DNA from: Rhodospirillales bacterium
GTDB taxonomy: Bacteria > Pseudomonadota > Alphaproteobacteria > Acetobacterales > Acetobacteraceae
Assembly: GCA_903644035.1 (NCBI GenBank)
Contig: CAHJXG010000131.1
Span: 1 to 7,025 of the forward strand
Direction of reading: 5' to 3'
Length of the DNA: 7,025 nucleotides
The position numbers and the translations under genes were made by a program. This document shows, piece after piece, positions 1 to 6,528 of this stretch (positions are counted from its first letter, which is position 1; every line of letters begins with the position of its first letter). Below the pieces are notes generated by a model, which saw nothing but the letters and a program-made list of their open reading frames with translations, did not search any database and had not been told where the DNA came from.

Positions 1-2
1 CG

Positions 3-764
3 GGTCAGGCTCCGCCGGACGTCGCGTTGCTGGCGACGGCCGACGCGATTGCGGCCGCTCGGCTGGGCGGCATCGACGGCACCGTGCTGGTGGGCGCCGG
101 GCTGACCGGGGCCGAGGCGGCGGAGGTGCTGGCGCGCTCCTTCGACGAGGTGTCGGGGTCGGTTGACCCCAGCCTGGCAGCGCGGCTTCGAAGCCGGCTT
201 GGCCAGACGCTTCGGCCCGGGGCGGCGCCGGTGTTTGCCGAGGCCTTGATCCGTCAGCCCCGCGCCGGCGCGACGTGTCCGGGCAAGCCGCGCATCGTCC
301 TGGAGCCGCCCGAGGGCCACGGCGACCATTGCATGGTTGTGGCGGCGCTCGCGGTCGTCCTGTCGCCGCGCTACGGCGCCGATCCGGCGGCGGCGTTCCT
401 GGCCGGCATGGCGCATCATCTGCACAACGCGTCGCTGCCCGACAGCGGGTTCGCCGGAGAGATGCTGATGGGCCAGCATCTCGGTCCCGTCATCCGGCGG
501 CTGTTCGCCCGCGAGCTTGCGACGCTGCCCGCCTTGTTGTCCGAGGCGACCGCCGCCGCGCTGGCGGCCATCCCGGACGCCTCGACGCCGGTGGGCCGGG
601 CCTTCCATGCGGCGGACGTGATCGACCGCGTGCTGCAGATGCGGCACTACGACCAGGTCGCCCGTTTCACGGTGGATCAGGCGCTGGACGACATGGACCT
701 GGTGCACGCCGGGCCCACCCAGAGCTTCCACCAGGCGGTGCTTCGGGACGCCAAGCTGCCGTGA
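3..764 (+). CDS. HD-domain-like protein, 5' partial
   Basis: The frame is open from the left edge (in-frame residues GQAPPDVA precede the TTG at 27), so the true start is probably upstream; TTG 27 is only a fallback and has no visible ribosome binding site. Counting that TTG as residue 1, 245 residues are seen. The centre resembles an HD-superfamily metal-binding domain: EGHGDHCMVVAALAVVL (His98 and His101), a helix ending GMAHHLHNA (His130-His131 where HD proteins have His-Asp), and a late AADVIDR (Asp197). HD proteins are mostly metal-dependent phosphohydrolases acting on nucleotides or related phosphoesters, or oxygenases in the MIOX/PhnZ branch; the substrate cannot be read here. The final GTGA overlaps the methyltransferase start, which places the gene in the same operon. 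No signal peptide or membrane segment is visible, so it is likely cytoplasmic. The coding call is firm, the HD assignment moderate, and catalytic activity uncertain because of the Asp-to-His change. Confidence 0.72.
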   Translation, partial: GQAPPDVALLATADAIAAARLGGIDGTVLVGAGLTGAEAAEVLARSFDEVSGSVDPSLAARLRSRLGQTLRPGAAPVFAEALIRQPRAGATCPGKPRIVLEPPEGHGDHCMVVAALAVVLSPRYGADPAAAFLAGMAHHLHNASLPDSGFAGEMLMGQHLGPVIRRLFARELATLPALLSEATAAALAAIPDASTPVGRAFHAADVIDRVLQMRHYDQVARFTVDQALDDMDLVHAGPTQSFHQAVLRDAKLP

Positions 765-1912
765 CGCGCTGGCCGGACGACGTGTTGTCCAGCCCGGTGT
801 CCGGTCAGGCGCTGGTGGCGGACACGCCGCATTCCCTGGCCGCCGGCGTGGAACGCTGGCCGGTCATCGCCGACATTCCGTTCCTGCGCGCCGACCGGCG
901 GGGCTTGGCAGACGAGGCGCTTGCGGCGCTCGACGGGGGTGATGCGCAGCGGGCGCTGGTGCTTCTGCTCGGCGACCAGGACAACTGGGCGCGCACGCCT
1001 TCACCGTCCGACGCCGACCGGGCCGCGCTGGTGCGCCAGCCGGAGGCGTTCACCTTCCGTGCGGCGATGGACCTCCTGGCGTTCGGCGCGGTCGGCACGT
1101 ATTTCGCGCACCGCTGGTCGGACCCGACCTTCCTGTCTGGCCTGGCTTTGGCCGAGGCCCATTGGAACAGCCCGTCCTGCGTGTTCGAGTTGGCGTGCGG
1201 CGCCGGGCATTACCTGCGTGAGTTCGCCCGCTTCGCCCCTCTTGTCGCCGGCGCCGACATCGTGTTCGCCAAGCTGTGGCTGGCGCGCCGCTACCTGGCG
1301 CCGTCGGCGCGGCTGGTGTGCTTCGACGCGGCGGCGGCCTGGCCGCTGGCCGGCGCGTCTGCCGGGCTGGTATTCTGCCACGACGCCTTCTACTTCCTGC
1401 CGGACAAGCCGCATGTGGCGGCCGAGATGCTGCGGGTCGCAGGCCCGGACGGCCGCGTGCTGGTGGGGCACGCGCACAATGCCCTGGTGGACAACCTGTC
1501 CGCCGGTGAGCCGTTGCCGCCCGCCGGCTACGCCGCGCTGTTCGGGATGCCGATGCTGTACGACGACCGGGAGCTTACCCAGGCGCTGATCGAGATGCGT
1601 GCGCCGGTGCCGGGCACCGCAGACATGATCGCCGATGCTCCGGCCGTCGCATGGGCGACCGGCGCCGCCGCGCCGCGCGTGCTGTCAGGCGGGCTGACCA
1701 TGCCGCCCCCCGGGACGGTGCTGCGCCGCAACCCTCTGTATGCCGGGCCGGAGATCCAGTGGCCGTCCGAGCGTTACCAGCGGGAATACGGCCCGCTTGC
1801 GACCTACCCGTTCCGCTCGGACGTGCCGGAACAGGCGGTGGCCGGGGCGGATGCCGCGACCGACCGCTTTGCCCGGCACCGCGCGCTCCTGGACCTGCCG
1901 ACGCGATGGTGA
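761..1912 (+). CDS. class I SAM-dependent methyltransferase with Trm112-like N-terminus
   Basis: The protein is 383 residues from GTG 761, which shares GTGA with the upstream stop. The frame stays open much further upstream, but that part lies inside the HD gene and reads as low-complexity Arg/Gly/Ala, so 761 is the sensible start. Residues 9-43 (SSPVSGQAL to VIADIPFLR) resemble the Trm112/YcaR-type segment often fused to methyltransferases, but CPxCG-type cysteines are absent. Residues 140-240 form the Rossmann methyltransferase core: motif I ELACGAGHYL at 143-152, an acidic FDAAAAWPL at 188-196, then GLVFCHDAFYFLP at 202-214 and an EMLRVAGPDGRVLVG strand at 222-236, as in Methyltransf_11-type enzymes. 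About 140 residues follow the core, including a Pro-rich stretch near 313-340 that I cannot assign. The likely role is transferring a methyl group from S-adenosylmethionine to a small-molecule intermediate of this operon. The methyltransferase call is strong; the substrate and the target atom are unknown. Confidence 0.86.
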   Translation: MTRWPDDVLSSPVSGQALVADTPHSLAAGVERWPVIADIPFLRADRRGLADEALAALDGGDAQRALVLLLGDQDNWARTPSPSDADRAALVRQPEAFTFRAAMDLLAFGAVGTYFAHRWSDPTFLSGLALAEAHWNSPSCVFELACGAGHYLREFARFAPLVAGADIVFAKLWLARRYLAPSARLVCFDAAAAWPLAGASAGLVFCHDAFYFLPDKPHVAAEMLRVAGPDGRVLVGHAHNALVDNLSAGEPLPPAGYAALFGMPMLYDDRELTQALIEMRAPVPGTADMIADAPAVAWATGAAAPRVLSGGLTMPPPGTVLRRNPLYAGPEIQWPSERYQREYGPLATYPFRSDVPEQAVAGADAATDRFARHRALLDLPTRW

Positions 1913-2943
1913 CGCTGGGCTGGGGCATCGCCGGGTGCGGCTGGGTGGCCCGCGACTACGCGGGTCCCGCGATCCAGGCGTCGCGCAACGGGCGCCTGGC
2001 CGCGCTGTTCGACCCGTCTCCAGCCTCTCTGCAACAGGCGTCCAAGCTGTTCGGCGTGCCCGCTCATGCCGGCATCGATGCGTTCCTCGCGACGCCCGGC
2101 CTCGGCGCCGTCTATGTCGCGGCGCCGAACCATGCGCACCGCGCCCTGGTGGAGGCCGCCGCCGAGGCCGGCCTGCCGGTGCTGTGCGAGAAGCCGATGG
2201 CGACCTCGATGGCGGACGCGGAGGCCATGGTCGCCGCCTGCGACCGCGCCGGCGTGCTGTATGCCACCGCGTTTGACCAGCGGTTCCACGCGGCGCACCG
2301 CGCGCTGGCGGCCCTGGTGGCGGAGGGGCGGCTCGGCACCGTGACCGCGATCCGCATCGTCTATGCCTGCTGGCTGCCGGCCGACTGGGCGGCGGGCGGG
2401 GCAGGGGACAACTGGCGCATCGACCCGGCGCGCGCCGGCGGCGGCGCGCTGATGGACCTGGCCCCGCATGGGCTCGACCTGTCGTCCTACCTGCTGAACG
2501 AGGACCTGGTGGAGGTCGCCGCCATCGGCCAGACCCGCGTCCACCGCTACACCGTCGAGGACGGGGCCTTGCTGATGGCGCGGTCGCGCTCCGGCGTGAT
2601 GGTGCAGATGCATGTCGCCTACAACTGTCCGGAGACGCTGCCCCGCCGTCGCCTGGAGGTCGTGGGCACGGCCGGGCAGCTGGTCGCCATCGACACCATG
2701 GGACAGACGGCCGGCGGAACGCTGGACTGGATCGACGCGGCGACCGGCGTGGTCCAGCCGGTCCCGGTCTCCGGCGCCGAGCGTTCGCCGTTCCTCAACC
2801 AGGTCGAAAGCTTCGCCGATGCCGTGCTGGGCGCGCAGCCCTTCGCATTCAGCGCCGCACACGACCTGGGCGTCATGGCGCTGGTCCTGAAGGCGCAGGC
2901 GATGGCTCGGCCGTCGCTCGAGCCCGCGTCGCCGGCCTCATGA
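1906..2943 (+). CDS. Gfo/Idh/MocA family NAD(P)-dependent oxidoreductase
   Basis: 345 residues from ATG 1906, a normal family length. The N-terminal Rossmann fold shows GWGIAGCGWVARDY (glycines 7, 10 and 12 of the dinucleotide loop), the acidic end of beta-2 at LAALFDPSP (Asp36), and VYVAAPNHAHRALVEAA near 69-85. The family signature EKP is at 95-97, with Lys96 the expected catalytic/cofactor-contacting lysine. The C-terminal sheet domain carries GGGALMDLAPHGLDL at 178-192, with Asp184 and His188 at the usual catalytic positions. Family members oxidise or reduce a hydroxyl of a sugar, sugar nucleotide, inositol or glycoside. The start overlaps the methyltransferase by 7 nt; GTG 1909 is an alternative that would give a 4-nt GTGA overlap, as at two other junctions. 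With the TIM-barrel gene two positions downstream it forms a common oxidoreductase/isomerase pair, suggesting keto-sugar or inosose chemistry. Family certain; substrate unknown. Confidence 0.92.
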   Translation: MVTLGWGIAGCGWVARDYAGPAIQASRNGRLAALFDPSPASLQQASKLFGVPAHAGIDAFLATPGLGAVYVAAPNHAHRALVEAAAEAGLPVLCEKPMATSMADAEAMVAACDRAGVLYATAFDQRFHAAHRALAALVAEGRLGTVTAIRIVYACWLPADWAAGGAGDNWRIDPARAGGGALMDLAPHGLDLSSYLLNEDLVEVAAIGQTRVHRYTVEDGALLMARSRSGVMVQMHVAYNCPETLPRRRLEVVGTAGQLVAIDTMGQTAGGTLDWIDAATGVVQPVPVSGAERSPFLNQVESFADAVLGAQPFAFSAAHDLGVMALVLKAQAMARPSLEPASPAS

Positions 2944-2987
2944 AGCCGTAGGCACAGAGCATTGACCCAAACTCCCCAGAACGAGCG
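2944..2987 (+). other. 44-nt intergenic gap before the YcaO gene
   Basis: This is the only non-coding stretch in the window and is visibly less GC-rich than its surroundings. The sequence just before ATG 2988 (CAGAACGAGCG) holds only a weak purine-rich candidate ribosome binding site (AGAACGAG). A TTGACC at 2962-2967 looks like a -35 box, but 17 nt downstream lies the start codon region with no -10-like sequence, so no promoter is called. No inverted repeat or T-run terminator is visible. It could allow independent translation initiation for the YcaO gene. Confidence 0.5.
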
Positions 2988-4493
2988 ATGACCGACCATT
3001 TCCTGCCGCCCACGCTGCCCGACGCCGCGGCCGCCTACATCGCCTCCATGCCGGAGGGGCGGGTGGAGCTGTTCTCCCTGTCGCCGCTCGACCGCACCGG
3101 CGTGTCCTGCTGGAACGCGATCTTCCTGAACCGGGACGGCACCCGCTGGCACGGGGTCGCGCCGCACGGCGTCGGCTACGGCGTGGACGACGACGGCGCC
3201 ATCATCGGCACGACGGGAGAGCTGGCGGAGGCCGTGCACTCCGCGACCGAGATCCACCGCATGGAGCGCAAGCGCGCCAGCTTCCACGCCTTGCGGGCGG
3301 AGGTCGGCGCGCGGCATGTGGCCGATCCCCTGACCCTGTGCCTGCCGGCCGGCAGCCCGGTGGACGGCGACACCATCCTGGAGTGGGTCCCGGCCCGCCG
3401 CTGGCCCGGCGGCGAGACGGTGTGGCTGCCCATCGACATCGCGGCGTGCTCGGTGGGCGACCTGTCGCCGGGCTACGTGCCGTTCACGACGCCGATCACC
3501 AACGGGCTGGGCGCCGGGCCGACGCTCGACTTCGCCATCGGGCATGGGCTGTGCGAGCTGCTGCAGCGGGACGGCAACGGCACCGGCTTCCGCGCGATGG
3601 ACCGCGGCATCGCGCTCGACCTGGGCGACGGGCCGGCCGACCCGCGCACCCGGGCCTTGCTCGACCGGCTGCGTGCCCTCGGCATCGAGGTCATCCCGAA
3701 GTTTGCCACGACCGAGTTCGGCACCGCCAACGTGTATTGCGTGGGCGCCGAGCGGGACAACGTCGCGGCCCCCTACCCGATCATGGTCACGGCGGCGGGG
3801 GAGGCGGCGTCGCTTGACCGCGAGCATGCGCTGCGCAAGGCGGTGTTCGAGTTCGCCGCCGCCCGGATGCGCAAGGTGTTCAGCCACGCGCCGCTGGCCG
3901 ACATCGCGGGCGTCGCGCCGCCGGGCTACCTGGAACGTTTCCGCGCCTATCACACTCTGGGCGGCGAGGAGAGCCGCAGCCTGCGCGCCATGGTCGAGTG
4001 GCTGGGCCTGGACCAGGGATCGCTCAAGGCCCTGCTGGCCGACACGGTGCTGTCCCGGCAGGGCGTCCAGCGGTTCGACGCGCTGCCGACCTGGGATGGC
4101 CCGCTGTCCGGCACCGGGCTGGTCGAGGAGCTGGCCCGGCGCCTCGCCTCGGCCGGCATGGAGATCCTCTACTTCGACTACTCGCCGCCGCACGCGCCCG
4201 GCGTGCACGTGGTGAAGGCCGTGGTGCCGGGCCTTGAGGTCGAGACGATGAGCTACCATCGCATCGGCGAGCGCGGGATGCGCAAGCTGATGGAGCGCGG
4301 CAGCCCGTTGGTCGGCCTGGGCACGCCGCCCGGCGGGGCCGCCCCGGTGCGCCTGCCGGCCGACGCGATGGAGCGTCTGGGCGGCACCCCTTGGCTCGAC
4401 ATCGCGGCGGTGGACCGCATTGTCGGCGGCCTGTATCCGCTGTATCGGGAACCCGAGGTGCATAGCGCGCCCATCGCGATGGAACGGCCGTGA
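2988..4493 (+). CDS. YcaO-domain protein, divergent ATP-site residues
   Basis: 501 residues from ATG 2988, the only in-frame start consistent with the gap. The YcaO fold is shown by TNGLGAGPTLDFAIGHGLCE at 171-190 (family pattern SNGLAAG...A..HALxELIERD), continuing into LLQRDG at 191-196; by HALRKAVFEFAAARM at 280-294, matching the third conserved helix with Glu288; and by HVVKAVVPGLE at 407-417, the usual C-terminal strand. The first ATP-site helix probably falls at GELAEAVH, 78-84. YcaO enzymes use ATP to activate a backbone amide and make azolines, thioamides or amidines, usually on ribosomal peptides; E. coli YcaO instead contributes to RimO-dependent methylthiolation of S12. Here the second Glu of two ExxE pairs appears replaced (His84, Gln193), so ATP use is not assured. 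About 210 residues (295-505) between and after these motifs include a helical insert I cannot assign. No E1/ocin-ThiF, TfuA or precursor peptide is encoded in the window. Family call strong; function unknown. Confidence 0.88.
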   Translation: MTDHFLPPTLPDAAAAYIASMPEGRVELFSLSPLDRTGVSCWNAIFLNRDGTRWHGVAPHGVGYGVDDDGAIIGTTGELAEAVHSATEIHRMERKRASFHALRAEVGARHVADPLTLCLPAGSPVDGDTILEWVPARRWPGGETVWLPIDIAACSVGDLSPGYVPFTTPITNGLGAGPTLDFAIGHGLCELLQRDGNGTGFRAMDRGIALDLGDGPADPRTRALLDRLRALGIEVIPKFATTEFGTANVYCVGAERDNVAAPYPIMVTAAGEAASLDREHALRKAVFEFAAARMRKVFSHAPLADIAGVAPPGYLERFRAYHTLGGEESRSLRAMVEWLGLDQGSLKALLADTVLSRQGVQRFDALPTWDGPLSGTGLVEELARRLASAGMEILYFDYSPPHAPGVHVVKAVVPGLEVETMSYHRIGERGMRKLMERGSPLVGLGTPPGGAAPVRLPADAMERLGGTPWLDIAAVDRIVGGLYPLYREPEVHSAPIAMERP

Positions 4494-5311
4494 CGCTGCG
4501 TTTTGCCTACAACACCAACGGCGCCGCCAACCACCGGCTCGACGACGCCCTGGCCCTGATCGCGGACGCCGGCTACGACGGCGTGGCGCTGACGCTCGAC
4601 ATCCACCACCTCGACCCGTTTGCGGAGGATTTCGCCGCGGAGCTTCGGCGTGTGGCCGGGCGGCTGCGGCAGCTGGGCCTGGGCTGCGTCGTCGAGACCG
4701 GGGCGCGCTTCCTGCTGGACCCGCGCGCGAAGCACGAGCCGACGCTGCTCGCCGCCGATCCCGATGGCCGGGCGCGCCGGGTCGAGTTCCTGTTCCGCGC
4801 GCTTGAGGTCGCCGCCGAGACGGGGGCCGACGCCATGTCGTTCTGGGCCGGCGTGCCTAAGCCAGGGGTCATGCCCGACGACGCCCGGGACTGGCTGCGC
4901 CGCGGCGCCGAGCAGGTGGCGCGGCGGGCGGAGGCCCTGGGCACCATCGCGGCGCTGGAGCCGGAACCCGGCATGCTGATCGAAACCGTCGATGACTGGG
5001 CCGCGCTGGCGATCCCGGGGCTGCGGCTGGCACTCGACACCGGGCACTGCCTCGTCACCGGCGAGCGCGACCCGGCCGCGGCGGTCGCGGAGTTCGCGCC
5101 GCATCTCGGCACCGTCACCATCGAGGACATGAGGCGCGGCGTCCACGTCCACCTGCCGTTCGGCGAGGGCGACATGGACGTGCCCGGCGTGTTGCGCGCC
5201 CTGCAGGCGGTGGGCTTCCGGAAACTGATCTGTGTCGAGATGTCGCGGGAGAGCCACCGCGCCGACGCGATCATCCCGGCGTCGCTGGCCTACCTGAAAG
5301 CCGCCGCATGA
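4490..5311 (+). CDS. xylose-isomerase-like TIM-barrel protein (sugar isomerase/epimerase type)
   Basis: 273 residues from GTG 4490, which shares GTGA with the YcaO stop. The length is typical for the AP endonuclease 2 / xylose-isomerase-like TIM-barrel superfamily. Strand starts are recognisable: LRFAYNTNG at 3-11, GYDGVALTLD at 28-37 and CVVETGARF at 66-74. Likely metal ligands are Glu157 (AALEPEPG), Asp183 and His186 (LALDTGHC), His219/His221 in VHVHLPFGEGDMD, and Glu250 (ICVEMSRESH). Relatives include inosose isomerase/dehydratase, tagatose 3-epimerase and 3-keto-glycoside eliminases; all use a divalent metal to move protons next to a carbonyl. Given the Gfo/Idh/MocA gene in the same operon, isomerisation, epimerisation or elimination on an oxidised sugar or cyclitol is the best inference. 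It is shorter than EboE-type proteins (about 400 residues), so I do not name it that. The gene overlaps the downstream glycosyltransferase by ATGA. Fold call strong; reaction unknown. Confidence 0.87.
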   Translation: MTLRFAYNTNGAANHRLDDALALIADAGYDGVALTLDIHHLDPFAEDFAAELRRVAGRLRQLGLGCVVETGARFLLDPRAKHEPTLLAADPDGRARRVEFLFRALEVAAETGADAMSFWAGVPKPGVMPDDARDWLRRGAEQVARRAEALGTIAALEPEPGMLIETVDDWAALAIPGLRLALDTGHCLVTGERDPAAAVAEFAPHLGTVTIEDMRRGVHVHLPFGEGDMDVPGVLRALQAVGFRKLICVEMSRESHRADAIIPASLAYLKAAA

Positions 5312-6528
5312 GGATCTGCTTCGTCAGCCGGCGCTTCTTCCCGGCGATCTCCGGCATGAGCGTCTATGCGCTGAACCTGCTGCGTGAGCTGGTCGAGGCC
5401 GGGCACGACGTGACGCTGATCAGCCAGTATCGCGGCGATGCGTTCGGCCGCCGGGTCTATGGCGGCGGACCGCCGCCCGAGGTGCCCGGCGTGCGCGTCA
5501 TCGGCCTGGAGCAGCTCGGCGAGCAGGACGGCGGCGATTTCGAGCGCGATGTCGCCGCCATGGTGGAGGCCGTGGCGGCCGAGCACGCGCGCCAGCCCTT
5601 CGACGTGCTGCACGCCCAGTACGGCTATCCCTGCGGCTGGGCGGTGCTGGAGGCGTCGCGCCGCCTCGGCGTGCCCAACGTGGTCTCGATCCAGGGCGGC
5701 GATGGGCACTGGGTCGGCAGCTGCTGCGAGACGCACCGGCTGGCGATGATCCGGGTGCTGGACCATGCCAACGCCGTGCTGATCGGCTGCGAATCCTTTG
5801 CGGACGAGGTGGTGCAGCGCCTCGGCACCGACCGCGCCCGGTTCACCATCGTGCCCGGCGCTGTCGACATCGACCGGTTCCACCCGGATCCTGCCCGGGT
5901 GGAGGCCGACCCGCCCGTCATGCTCTACCACGGCCGGGTCGATGCGCGGAAAGGCGTGCTGGACCTGCTGGACGCCGCGCGCCAGCTGCGGGAGACCGGG
6001 GACCGCTTCCGGCTGCTGATCTCCGGGATCGGGCCGACCTTCGAGGAGACTGCCGCCTCCATCCCGTTGCTGGGCTTGCAGGACCAGGTGGAAATGACCG
6101 GATACGTCGAGTACGCCGACGTGCCCGCCGTGTATCGCCGGGCCGACATCTTCGTGTCCCCCACCTATGCCGAGGGGTTCAGCAACACGATCCTGGAGGC
6201 GATGGCGACCCGGCTCGCCGTCGTGTCCTGCCGCTCGGTCGGCGTGGTCGATTGCATCCGCGACGGCGAGAACGGCCTGCTGACCGAACCCGGCGACCGG
6301 GACGGCCTGGCAGAGGCGCTGCGCCGCGTGCTGCGTGACGCGGCACTCCGCCGGCACTTGGCGGACGCAGCGTTGCAGGAGTGCCGCGCCGTCTATTCGT
6401 GGTCAAAGGTCGGACGGCAGATCATGGACGTCTATGCGCAGGTCGTCGGGCGGCGGCCAGACCTGGACTGGTCGCCGCACCTGCCCGTCACGCCCTGCCG
6501 CTTCCGCGCCGAGCCACACCTTCTGTAG
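5308..6528 (+). CDS. GT4-family glycosyltransferase (GT-B fold)
   Basis: 406 residues from ATG 5308, which overlaps the TIM-barrel stop as ATGA; GAAAG at 5296-5300 may serve as a weak binding site. The N-terminal GT-B domain begins RICFVSRRFFPAISGMSVYA, with the glycine-containing acceptor loop at 15-16 and LLRELVEAGHDVTLIS after it. The C-terminal donor domain holds VPGAVDIDRF (182-191), LYHGRVDARKG (206-216; Arg210 and Lys215 at the diphosphate-binding positions), and the GT4 E-x7-E signature EGFSNTILE with Glu289 and Glu297, followed by ENGLLTEPGD. GT4 enzymes are retaining and use activated sugars, often UDP-GlcNAc or GDP-mannose. No membrane segment is seen. A 24-residue tail (383-406, DLDWSPHLPVTPCRFR) lies beyond the fold. 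The pairing with a PIG-L deacetylase parallels BshA/BshB and MshA/MshB, hinting at an N-acetylglucosamine donor. Family certain; donor and acceptor inferred. Confidence 0.93.
   Translation: MRICFVSRRFFPAISGMSVYALNLLRELVEAGHDVTLISQYRGDAFGRRVYGGGPPPEVPGVRVIGLEQLGEQDGGDFERDVAAMVEAVAAEHARQPFDVLHAQYGYPCGWAVLEASRRLGVPNVVSIQGGDGHWVGSCCETHRLAMIRVLDHANAVLIGCESFADEVVQRLGTDRARFTIVPGAVDIDRFHPDPARVEADPPVMLYHGRVDARKGVLDLLDAARQLRETGDRFRLLISGIGPTFEETAASIPLLGLQDQVEMTGYVEYADVPAVYRRADIFVSPTYAEGFSNTILEAMATRLAVVSCRSVGVVDCIRDGENGLLTEPGDRDGLAEALRRVLRDAALRRHLADAALQECRAVYSWSKVGRQIMDVYAQVVGRRPDLDWSPHLPVTPCRFRAEPHLL

Noticed and set aside
275..760. In-frame upstream extension of the methyltransferase
   Set aside because: It runs inside the HD-like gene in another frame and reads as Arg/Gly/Ala-rich sequence without motifs. 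GTG 761 gives a GTGA overlap and an N-terminus that matches a known fused segment.
1804..2862. 352-codon - strand open frame opposite the oxidoreductase
   Set aside because: Shadow of a clear Gfo/Idh/MocA gene; the composition is dominated by Arg, Gly, His and Gln.
2962..2990. Possible sigma70-like promoter starting with TTGACC in the intergenic gap
   Set aside because: No -10-like hexamer at 16-18 nt spacing; that position falls on the YcaO start codon.
2619..4463. 614-codon open frame on the - strand, antisense to the oxidoreductase end and the YcaO gene
   Set aside because: It lies opposite well-supported YcaO coding sequence. Its translation is Arg/Gly/His/Gln-rich low complexity with no domain, as expected for a shadow frame in very GC-rich DNA.
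4253..5257. 334-codon - strand open frame opposite the TIM-barrel gene
   Set aside because: Shadow frame: the + strand shows conserved metal-ligand motifs throughout, and the antisense translation has none.
4490..5311. Calling the TIM barrel a DUF692/MbnB-type or EboE protein
   Set aside because: At 273 residues it is far shorter than EboE, and the EPEP, DTGH and HxHLPFGEG motifs fit the general xylose-isomerase-like superfamily rather than DUF692.
5290..6357. 355-codon - strand open frame opposite the glycosyltransferase
   Set aside because: The + strand frame carries a complete GT4 signature set; the antisense product is His/Gln/Arg-rich with no recognisable motif.
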